Shown here: piece after piece, positions 1 to 5,774 of the stretch
Position numbering within the stretch: the stretch's first letter is position 1
How the letters are laid out: each line of letters starts with the position of its first letter
NCBI GenBank assembly: GCA_900752345.1
Contig: CAADVA010000104.1
Span: 1-9,275 of the forward strand
Source: an uncultured Collinsella sp.
GTDB lineage: Bacteria > Actinomycetota > Coriobacteriia > Coriobacteriales > Coriobacteriaceae
Direction: 5' to 3'
Length of the DNA: 9,275 nt
Position numbers and translations under genes: made by a program
Notes under the pieces: model-generated
Seen by the model: the letters and a program-made list of their open reading frames with translations, nothing else
Told to the model about the DNA's origin: nothing
Database searches by the model: none

Positions 1-377
1 ACGGCAAGTCAGTTGGCCTGGGCATTGAATTGCCGCACGAGCATGGACTCAATAAATACGTGAACCTCGGCATGGACTTCCGTTACTTCTTTGTGCGCAA
101 GACCATGTTCGTCAAATACAGCTCGGGCGCCATCGTGTTTCCCGGAGGTTTTGGTACGCTCGACGAAATGTTCGAGGTGCTCACGCTGGTGCAGACACAC
201 AAGGTCAAGCGCATGCCGCTCGTGCTGGTGGGCACCGAGTACTGGCAGGGCCTGTTCGACTGGCTCAACGGCCCGGTGATGGACGCCGGTATGATTAGCC
301 CGCTCGATCCGGAGCTGGTGCACATTACCGACGACCTCAACGAGGCCGTCGACATCGCCCTGAGCGGGCTGATGTAG
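1..377 (+). CDS. LOG-family (TIGR00730-type) nucleotide 5'-monophosphate phosphoribohydrolase, 3' part
   Basis: The reading frame is open from the left edge (first whole codon at 3) to TAG at 375-377, so only the last 124 codons are present and the true start lies outside. The signature is P-G-G-F-G-T-L-D-E (about 144-170), the PGGxGTxxE motif of LOG/'lysine decarboxylase-like' Rossmann proteins, where it binds the nucleotide phosphate/ribose and supplies the catalytic Glu. It is preceded by a stretch typical of the TIGR00730 subfamily (GLGIELPHE, then DFRYFFVRKTMF). Family members cleave nucleoside monophosphates, including cytokinin ribotides, into base and ribose 5-phosphate in the cytosol; the substrate here cannot be read from the sequence. 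GC content is higher than in the toxin-antitoxin genes that follow, so the gene probably belongs to the resident chromosome. No clear terminator follows the stop codon. Confidence 0.9.
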   Translation, partial: GKSVGLGIELPHEHGLNKYVNLGMDFRYFFVRKTMFVKYSSGAIVFPGGFGTLDEMFEVLTLVQTHKVKRMPLVLVGTEYWQGLFDWLNGPVMDAGMISPLDPELVHITDDLNEAVDIALSGLM

Positions 378-411
378 GGCGAGCGCGCCTGTCGTTGTAG
401 TGATGAGAAGG

Positions 412-463
412 CAGACTGATGCTAGCTAACATCAGACTGCCATCTATATTGGGTATACTGATG
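412..463 (+). promoter_or_regulatory. Toxin-antitoxin promoter with phased operator half-sites
   Basis: A good -10 hexamer TATACT (454-459) lies 31 nt upstream of the antitoxin start; no convincing -35 is seen (430-437 is only ATCAGA-like). Overlapping it are three half-sites: CTGATG at 416-421, its inverse CATCAG at 430-435, and CTGATG again at 458-463. The core ACTG starts at 415, 436 and 457, exactly 21 bp (two helical turns) apart, and CAGACTG is repeated at 412-418 and 433-439. RelB/DinJ antitoxins normally repress their own operon through a ribbon-helix-helix domain bound to such repeats. The assignment to this antitoxin is inference. Confidence 0.5.
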
Positions 464-490
464 CAAAAGACGAGGGCGAGGAGGTCGCGT

Positions 491-790
491 ATGTCTACTG
501 CAACGGTTAAGCCCACGACGGTTCGCATCGAAGAAGGACTCAAGAAACAGGCGACTGAGTTTTTGGATTCGGTCGGCCTTAGTCTCAATTCGTATCTCAA
601 CCTTGCTGTTCGGCAGCTGGTAAATCAGCGAAAGATTCCTTTTGAAATTGTGGGTCGGCCCGAAGTTCCCAATGAGGCGACGAGGCGTGCCATGGTGATT
701 GCCGAGGCTCATGAGTTGGGGATTCTGCCAGACGACAGCCCGTCATTCAATAACGCTGATGAGCTTATATCGTTCCTCGATGAGGACTAG
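491..790 (+). CDS. RelB/DinJ-family type II antitoxin
   Basis: This 99-residue protein is the expected antitoxin partner of the next gene. Residues about 8-48 match the ribbon-helix-helix region of the RelB/DinJ family (TTVRIEEGLK strand, then GLSLNSYLNLAVRQLV helices and the family landmark IPFEI). The C-terminal part, ending FNNADELISFLDED, is the acidic segment that in this family wraps around and blocks the toxin. A longer reading frame begins at 419, but the start at 491 is chosen because AGGAGG (479-484) sits 6 nt upstream and because the upstream ATGs (461, and a non-ATG at 419) overlap the promoter. The 2-nt gap to the toxin gene indicates one transcript and probable translational coupling. 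Lower GC than the flanking LOG gene suggests horizontal acquisition. Confidence 0.9.
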   Translation: MSTATVKPTTVRIEEGLKKQATEFLDSVGLSLNSYLNLAVRQLVNQRKIPFEIVGRPEVPNEATRRAMVIAEAHELGILPDDSPSFNNADELISFLDED

Positions 791-792
791 CG

Positions 793-1101
793 ATGTTTGA
801 GATTAAAGTCGAGGCTCAGTTTAAGGCGGATTACAAACGGACGATGCGCATCCATCCGCAGCTAAAAACTGAGTTTAAGGCGGCAGTCGCAGAGCTTGCA
901 GCTCGCGGCTCGCTTCCCGCGGAATATGGCGCCCATGAGCTTTCAAACCCGGGCGGCAATTACAACGGTCACATCGATTTCCATCTATCCGATGGCTTGG
1001 TCGATGTGGTCGTTCTGTACTTGCCGCATAAGACTAATCCTGTGATCCGACTGGTCAGAATGGGCTCGCATGAGGAACTGTTCCGGGGCCCACTGAGCTA
1101 G
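793..1101 (+). CDS. yafQ: YafQ-family type II toxin (RelE/ParE-fold mRNA endonuclease)
   Basis: This 102-residue protein fits the RelE-superfamily YafQ toxins, which cleave mRNA in the ribosomal A site until neutralised by the antitoxin. Family landmarks are present: 'AHEL' with H48, 'GHIDFH' with D62 and H64, D67, and the terminal 'GSHEELF' with H93 and F97. These line up with the histidine, aspartate and C-terminal His/Phe residues needed for activity in E. coli YafQ (H50, H63, D67, H87, F91), so the active site looks intact. The Trp that follows D67 in E. coli YafQ is not conserved here (Gly), and the segment after it (LVDVVVLYLPHKTN) is slightly longer. A GAGGA site (782-786) inside the antitoxin 3' end provides the RBS. 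A palindrome starts 13 nt after the stop codon. Confidence 0.88.
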   Translation: MFEIKVEAQFKADYKRTMRIHPQLKTEFKAAVAELAARGSLPAEYGAHELSNPGGNYNGHIDFHLSDGLVDVVVLYLPHKTNPVIRLVRMGSHEELFRGPLS

Positions 1102-1114
1102 CCACTCGCTTTTA

Positions 1115-1182
1115 ACTTGCGGTGGAATAGGGATTGATTGGCGGCTGATACGCCAAAAAACAGTCCCTATTCCACCGCAAGT
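1115..1182. repeat. Dispersed palindromic repeat, copy 1 (between convergent genes)
   Basis: ACTTGCGGTGGAATAGGGA (1115-1133) is perfectly complementary to 1164-1182, a 19-bp stem. The 30-nt interior holds a second 6-bp stem TTGGCG/CGCCAA (1138-1143 with 1151-1156). The toxin gene stops just left of it and the minus-strand helicase gene runs into it: the final helicase codons (Leu-Ala-Val-Glu-stop) are the right arm read in reverse. There is no T-run after the stem on either strand, so it is not a canonical intrinsic terminator, but a stem this long between convergent genes could stop transcription or stabilise 3' ends in both directions. The same element recurs at 4681-4742 and, interrupted, at 7953. 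Confidence 0.85.
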
Positions 1183-4151
1183 GGTGGGGATGTCCTGCCT
1201 GTTGACGTGGCATCTGGCTTTCCCTTGTGGTTGATTTCGTCTAAGAGCTCCGCTGCGATCTCGCTGTTTTTGAACCTGATGCTGCAGTCTTCTTTCTTGG
1301 GGAAAGCTAGTAGCGGGATCGTTCCGTACCAGATAGTTTCTTCGTCAATTATCGCTGCACACAAACGTCCTTCTGCTCTAATGGCATGCTCGACGTTCAT
1401 TTTTGCCAAAGTCTCGCTTGCATCTTCGCGCGGAGTCGAGGCAATGAAAAACTCAAGAGCAATCCCTCGGGCAGTGGCACCTTTGATTGCATCGCCGAGC
1501 TTTGCGAGGCAGGCGGCGGATGCGTAGGGCGCGGCAATGAAGATGCTCTTAGCGGCGCCAACGATGTCTTCAACCAGAGTCTCTACGGCATTAGCCGGTT
1601 CTATGAGAATGTTTTGATCGGACTGCTCGCTGCCTCCGGTCACGTAGACTTCGTACCCGAGCTTGGCGTAGGTCTTGAGTCTCTTCTGGTACATGCGGGC
1701 GAGCATGGGTATAGATAAATCAACGTAGTCGAATATCTCAACCCGTCGCTTGCCCTCGTGGCTTCTATGGAGCCTGCCCGCCTGCTGCGTGATGCTGCCG
1801 TCCCACGATATCGGCGTGGCAATGAGTAGAGTGTCAAGGTAGGACAGATCGAAGCCCTCGCCCAAAAGGCTTTCGGTGGCGACGATGATTCGATGTTCAT
1901 GCTCGAAGCGGGGAAGACTGCTCAGTATCGTTTTTCTTTCTTTGGCGTCGATTTCCCCGGTCAGGAGAACGGGTTCGTGTCCTTGGTTTTTGAGCATCCC
2001 GAACAGCTCCTCGGCATGCTTTTTCCTTTTAGTCAGCACGAGCGGATGCCGGCCGTTTGACGCAGCTTCAATAGCGTCGTTGACAATCAATTCGTTTCTA
2101 GCTGCATGCGTGCACAGCAGGTCGAGAATCTGATTGAAGCTTGCACCTGGCTCGTAGGCGGGTAGTCGAATTCCAGTAAAACGAGGCCGTACGATGCGCT
2201 GGATGCCCTGCTGAATCGCTTGCGCTTTTGGATCGATAACATAACGGAGCGGGCCGCAGAGCATGGAGAGCGCCCGCGTAAGGCCGTCGGATCGTTCGGG
2301 CGTCGCAGAAAGGCCGTATACGTATTTGGCCGGGGCGGACTTGAGAATAAGCTCGAGCTGTGGTGCGGCGGCATGGTGGCATTCGTCGCAGATAATGAGG
2401 CCGTAATTACGAACAAGGCCCTTAACTATCGGCTCTCCGGTTTGACGGTCTTTGCCAGATAACGACTGGAACGAAGCGATGTCGACGAGGCCGCTTACGG
2501 CCATTTTGCCTCCTCCTATTTGTCCGATGACCGGAGGCTGCCTTTTGCTGATTCGTCCTTTTGGGGTTCGGACGGGCTCCCTGTTGTCCGTAATGTCGAT
2601 AAATCGCTCGAGCTGGGATTTCCATTGGGTTATGAGTGCGGTTTTGGGAACGATGACGAGCGTTGGAAGACCAATGGATGCAATAAGATAAGCTCCGACG
2701 ACTGTTTTACCGAAGCCTGTCGGCGCGGACATGATTCCGTCTTCGTATATGAGCATCTGATCAGCGGCGATTTGCTGCTCAGGGCGAAGGACTCCTTTAA
2801 ATGCCATAACAATCGGATTGCCCGATTTGCGCTCGTCTGAATAGTGGGCGGTAACGCCGGTCTCTTGAACTAGCTGCTCAAGTTGAGTTTTGCAGCCCCG
2901 GGGAATTGCAACATGACCATCTCTCAGTTCGCTAAGGTCTATGAGTCGCGGTTTGCCGAATACTGATTGATGCATGGACTGCGCGCGATAGAATGCCGGA
3001 TTGGCAAATGTCGCAAGTCCGCGGATTTCCATTTGAGCTGCTGGACTCAGAGACTTCTCGGGGATGTACAGCATATCGGCTTGAATAACGGGCAGCGATG
3101 AGGGAAAGTCCCGCGATGTGAGTGGTAGTCGCTTTCGTGGTCTTTGGGCATACTGTTTGCCCTTGTTTGCCACCGTAGTTGTTGCTGGTCCGTGTGGGTT
3201 GTTTCCAGGGGCCTCAATCAGATCTTGCACCGTCGAGCGCGGAATCAGCTGGACTTGTGATAGATAGAGCCATTGGTCGGGAAAGGGCTTGAATTGTTCG
3301 TCTACAAATACACTGTTTCCTTCACGTTGCGCCTTGCCTTGAAAGGGGAGTGCGATGAGGTTTCCGAAGCCTCCATCGGGAATAGTGGCCTGAGCGGGTA
3401 GCATTCGATCAAAGGCCTCGAACGTGATTGTCTTATTATGCGCCGCAGCTTCGGTTATGAGGCAACTTCCAAACTCTCGGGCAGCCTTTGCGCTGATTGG
3501 CTCGAGGAAGAAAAACCAGATGTGGGCGCCGTTGCCGGACCTTGAGCGCTCAACGGCGGCGTTAATGCCCCGTCGTATTGCAACAAGCCGTACGGCATTT
3601 GTTGCCTCTTTCCAGTCCGCTTTGTCAAAATCGATGACGAGAACTTTCGTGTTGCAGTTCCTATCGAGAACATATTGCCCGAGGACATCGCGGAACCGGT
3701 CATCGTTGCCTTTAAAGTGAGCAATGATTGCGGCATCGCTTAATTCCGGGAAGACGCGATTGCTGCATTCTACACATTTAACTCTTTGATGGGCTGCTTT
3801 GGGGCAAATTCCTGGCTCCCACTCATTAGCACAAGCAGGCGTATAGCCAATGCCCCCGTCCTTTCTGCGATATCCATGAGCGTAAACATCTTTGCGCCCG
3901 GTAAAGAGACTGCGAAAGAGCTCGAGTTTATCGCGTGCTGGGCTCGCGCTGGTGACGATGCCCTCGATTTGTGCTCGTTCATCGAACAAAGCGCCAGCTT
4001 CTTCCCACTCTTCTAGCGTTGCGTAGCGTACGTCTGAACCGTTGTTGCAAATGACGATTTGTCGGTGTTGGTCCGATATATGTGTGATCGTCTGATCGTA
4101 TTTAAATTGTGCGGTCCCAAAGAGGGCGTATTGATGCATGGCGTTGCCCAT
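1167..4151 (-). CDS. Archaeo-eukaryotic primase (TOTE-type) - SF2 helicase - PLD-like fusion protein
   Basis: A 994-residue fusion protein. N-terminal AEP primase, about 75-300: a four-cysteine zinc-knuckle candidate (C107, C116, C126, C129), the metal-binding pair D174 and D176 in 'VIDFD', 'SGNGAH' with H210 (the AEP S-x-H motif), and D248 as a candidate third acidic residue. SF2 helicase, about 455-800: Walker A APTGFGKT (476-483), DECH box (589-592), SAT (615-617), GEGFD (764-768) and arginine-finger motif QQAGRLHR (789-796). C-terminal PLD-like domain, about 845-970: it ends in the usual 'IID..TIWYG' context, but the catalytic H-x-K reads R929-L-C931, so nuclease activity looks lost. Pfam labels this primase domain 'TOTE conflict system', a predicted genome-conflict/defence role; the biochemistry is unknown to me. 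An AAGGA site lies 10 nt before the start; Met5 (4139) is an alternative. GC is lower than in neighbouring housekeeping genes, and the last codons come from a palindromic repeat. Confidence 0.85.
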   Translation of the reverse strand: MGNAMHQYALFGTAQFKYDQTITHISDQHRQIVICNNGSDVRYATLEEWEEAGALFDERAQIEGIVTSASPARDKLELFRSLFTGRKDVYAHGYRRKDGGIGYTPACANEWEPGICPKAAHQRVKCVECSNRVFPELSDAAIIAHFKGNDDRFRDVLGQYVLDRNCNTKVLVIDFDKADWKEATNAVRLVAIRRGINAAVERSRSGNGAHIWFFFLEPISAKAAREFGSCLITEAAAHNKTITFEAFDRMLPAQATIPDGGFGNLIALPFQGKAQREGNSVFVDEQFKPFPDQWLYLSQVQLIPRSTVQDLIEAPGNNPHGPATTTVANKGKQYAQRPRKRLPLTSRDFPSSLPVIQADMLYIPEKSLSPAAQMEIRGLATFANPAFYRAQSMHQSVFGKPRLIDLSELRDGHVAIPRGCKTQLEQLVQETGVTAHYSDERKSGNPIVMAFKGVLRPEQQIAADQMLIYEDGIMSAPTGFGKTVVGAYLIASIGLPTLVIVPKTALITQWKSQLERFIDITDNREPVRTPKGRISKRQPPVIGQIGGGKMAVSGLVDIASFQSLSGKDRQTGEPIVKGLVRNYGLIICDECHHAAAPQLELILKSAPAKYVYGLSATPERSDGLTRALSMLCGPLRYVIDPKAQAIQQGIQRIVRPRFTGIRLPAYEPGASFNQILDLLCTHAARNELIVNDAIEAASNGRHPLVLTKRKKHAEELFGMLKNQGHEPVLLTGEIDAKERKTILSSLPRFEHEHRIIVATESLLGEGFDLSYLDTLLIATPISWDGSITQQAGRLHRSHEGKRRVEIFDYVDLSIPMLARMYQKRLKTYAKLGYEVYVTGGSEQSDQNILIEPANAVETLVEDIVGAAKSIFIAAPYASAACLAKLGDAIKGATARGIALEFFIASTPREDASETLAKMNVEHAIRAEGRLCAAIIDEETIWYGTIPLLAFPKKEDCSIRFKNSEIAAELLDEINHKGKPDATSTGRTSPPLAVE

Positions 4152-4359
4152 TTGAATGCCGTCCTTGTATTGGAGTTGTTGAGACGAGGGTACGGCATTA
4201 CGGCTTTTTGGGATATGTAATTTCGATTCAAGTTTGCTAATGGCAAGGGATTATTCTGCGAGCGGCTTTCGGTCGATGCCAAGGCGCGCGACGGCCCTTG
4301 ATAATCAGGGTTTGCGGTCATATGGGTAGCCGGAGGCGTAAAGAGCGGACCTCATTCAG
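4152..4359. other. Upstream region of the primase-helicase gene
   Basis: This 208-bp AT-richer stretch lies between the helicase start and the 231-bp inverted-repeat element and must hold the native leader of the helicase gene. On the minus strand the only feature I can support is the AAGGA Shine-Dalgarno-like site about 10 nt before the start codon. I looked for a -35/-10 pair and found no convincing one. No gene, tRNA or hairpin terminator is evident. Confidence 0.4.
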
Positions 4360-4590
4360 ACCCGGTGGGCAAAAAATGGCAAATATGAGTACTGTTGCTC
4401 GGTTAGTCTCATATCATTTGAGAAGTATCTAAGACCAATTGACTGAGTTTTAGTATATTCACCCCCCCTAAACACGACGATTCGGGGCTTTATGGAGCTT
4501 GAAATCGGTGGGAGCGGGCAATTTCAGCGAAATTTTGCTGTTACTAAATTTATGACAGTACTCATATTTGCCATTTTTTGCCCACCGGGT
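4360..4590. mobile_element. 231-bp element with perfect 36-bp terminal inverted repeats (MITE-like or invertible)
   Basis: Positions 4360-4395 (starting ACCCGGTGGGC, containing ATGGCAAATATGAG and ending TACTGT) are the exact reverse complement of 4555-4590, 36 of 36. The identity ends abruptly on both sides (G4359 and A4591 outside, T4396 and G4554 inside). The 159-bp interior is AT-rich with a C7 run (4462-4468) and has no credible coding sequence. Size, long perfect termini and lack of a gene fit a non-autonomous MITE. No target-site duplication is visible (flanks ctcattcag and accgctagg), which leaves an invertible DNA segment or a structural RNA as alternatives. It lies 208 bp upstream of the primase-helicase start codon. 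Confidence 0.75.
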
Positions 4591-4595
4591 ACCGC

Positions 4596-4619
4596 TAGGG
4601 GCTAGTCGAAGCTCCCCTA
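4596..4619. repeat. Small imperfect hairpin beside the 231-bp element
   Basis: TAGGGG (4596-4601) pairs with CCCCTA (4614-4619) around a 12-nt loop, which can add a CT/AG extension with a bulge. It is close to the right end of the 231-bp element and lies beyond the repeat that follows degV. No T-run follows, so terminator function is not supported; it may be a remnant of the same insertion or chance. Confidence 0.3.
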
Positions 4620-4680
4620 AACAGCTGGGAATGCGCCGATCGTCAGCATATCTTGTATATGGATGGCTCAGCAAAAGAAG

Positions 4681-4742
4681 TTGCGGTGAAATAGGGATTG
4701 ATTTGTGGCCATACGCCAAAAACAGTCCCTATTCCACCGCAA
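4681..4742. repeat. Dispersed palindromic repeat, copy 2 (3' side of degV)
   Basis: TTGCGGTGAAATAGGGA (4681-4697) is complementary to 4726-4742 with one exception (A4689 opposite C4734). The interior shares 'GGGATTGATT' and 'ACGCCAAAAA.CAGTCCC' with copy 1, and both copies continue rightwards as GTGGT, so they are homologous and in the same orientation. It begins 15 nt downstream of the degV stop codon. In RNA from the minus strand (the degV transcript) the one exception becomes a G-U pair, so the stem stays intact; in plus-strand RNA it would be an A-C mismatch. The likely role is a 3'-end structure for degV mRNA. Confidence 0.85.
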
Positions 4743-4757
4743 GTGGTAAAGGTGCCC

Positions 4758-5618
4758 CTAGTGGATGGGCCGGTAGCGGGGGCAGTAGCTGATGGCGATG
4801 GCGTCGACGCCTACGTGGGTGGCGATGGTGCAGCCGATGGGGCCGGTGCCGGCGTCTACGTAGTCCTGACCCGCGAGCTCCTGGTTGACGAGCTCCTGCT
4901 CCTCGGCGGCGCCGGTCGTGAGCACGCGCACGCTGGAGCCCGGATGCTCGGTCAAAAATGCGAGGCAATCGGCCATGGTGTTGGCGACGATGCGCTTGGC
5001 GCCGCGGCCCTTTTTGATGGCCTTGATCTCGCCCGATTTCCACTCCGGCGAAACGGCCAGGCGAATGTTGAGCATCTGCGTGAGCTGGCCGGCGAGTTTG
5101 GGCGCGCGGCCGTTCTTAACGAGGTTCTCGAGCGTGCGGGGAATCAGCAGCAGGTGGGCGTCGGGCAGCGTCGCTCGGATCTGCGCCTCGGTCTCGTCCA
5201 GGCTGCGGCCGTCCTCGCGCATGGCCAGTGCGTACTCCACCAGCAGACCCTCGGCAGCCGAGCCGGTGCGCGAGTCGATGCAGCGCACGTCGAGCTCGTG
5301 GGTATCGGCAACCTGGCACGCGTTGGCGTAGCAGGCAGACCACTCGCTGCACAGCGAGATAAAGATGGCGCTGTCGTGGCCGTCGGCGAGCACGCGATCA
5401 AAGAGCGCCTTGAACTCGCCGGCGCTTGGCTGCGAGGTGTGCGGCAGCTGCTCGGAGCCGGCCATGCGCGCGACGTACTCCTGGGCGGTAATCTGCACCT
5501 GGTCGAGCAGGTCCTCGCCCTCGATAATCACATGCAGCGGAATCACGTAAATGCCGAGCTCTTGGGCGCGGGCGGGGGAGATGTCCGACGTGGAGTCGGT
5601 TATGATGGCAAAAGACAT
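4758..5618 (-). CDS. DegV family protein (FakB-type fatty-acid-binding protein)
   Basis: This 286-residue protein has the usual DegV length and landmarks: N-terminal 'IITDSTSD' (T7-D12), 'HTSQPS' (60-65), 'SLCSEWSACYANA' (from 88) and the C-terminal 'ATHVGVDAIAISY' with H268. DegV proteins bind one fatty acid in a closed pocket. FakB members present it to the kinase FakA, making acyl-phosphate for membrane lipid synthesis. T61, S91 and H268 fall where carboxylate-contacting residues occur in FakB (inference by position). No fakA gene is in this window, so the kinase partnership is unproven. The frame extends to a start at 5675, but 5618 is preferred: AAAGGTG lies 6 nt upstream and the protein then begins directly with the conserved first strand (MSFAIITDS). 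It is divergent from the HAD gene, and a palindromic repeat follows the stop. Confidence 0.9.
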   Translation of the reverse strand: MSFAIITDSTSDISPARAQELGIYVIPLHVIIEGEDLLDQVQITAQEYVARMAGSEQLPHTSQPSAGEFKALFDRVLADGHDSAIFISLCSEWSACYANACQVADTHELDVRCIDSRTGSAAEGLLVEYALAMREDGRSLDETEAQIRATLPDAHLLLIPRTLENLVKNGRAPKLAGQLTQMLNIRLAVSPEWKSGEIKAIKKGRGAKRIVANTMADCLAFLTEHPGSSVRVLTTGAAEEQELVNQELAGQDYVDAGTGPIGCTIATHVGVDAIAISYCPRYRPIH

Positions 5619-5674
5619 AATTGCACCTTTCGTTGGGGCGCTTGCACGCCGCCTTCTGAGAGCAAAGTGCGACA

Positions 5675-5726
5675 AGTATAGTAGAGTCGTTCCACATTAC
5701 TAGGTTCAATTGTTGAATAGTCAACA
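5675..5726. promoter_or_regulatory. Divergent promoter region of degV and the HAD gene, with a 16-bp palindrome
   Basis: Overlapping -10-like hexamers face outwards: TATACT on the minus strand (5675-5680), about 57 nt before the degV start, and TATAGT on the plus strand (5677-5682), with a poor TTCTGA -35 at 5654-5659 (17-bp spacer) for the HAD gene. Further right is a perfect palindrome TGTTGA-ATAG-TCAACA (5711-5726), operator-like in size. Its minus-strand reading supplies TTGACT (5719-5724), but no good -10 is spaced to it. The hexamers are seen; their use as promoters and the operator role are inference. Confidence 0.35.
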
Positions 5727-5774
5727 GTTTGAAGTGTCGGTGTGGAAATCGTCAACTGGGGAAGAGGAATGCCG

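Noticed and set aside
4439..4459. TTGACT followed by TATATT as a promoter inside the 231-bp element
   Set aside because: The spacer is only 9 bp, too short for a sigma-70-type promoter, and the properly spaced position is a C run.
4468..4719. Short minus-strand frame through the 231-bp element
   Set aside because: It runs across the inverted repeat end and into the neighbouring palindrome, has no RBS and no family resemblance; it is probably a chance frame carried by the repeat.
4698..5681. 327-codon open frame on the plus strand
   Set aside because: It lies antisense over the whole degV gene, starts inside a palindromic repeat, has a low-complexity Gly/Ala/Val-rich translation and no family motifs. 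The minus-strand DegV motifs are unambiguous.
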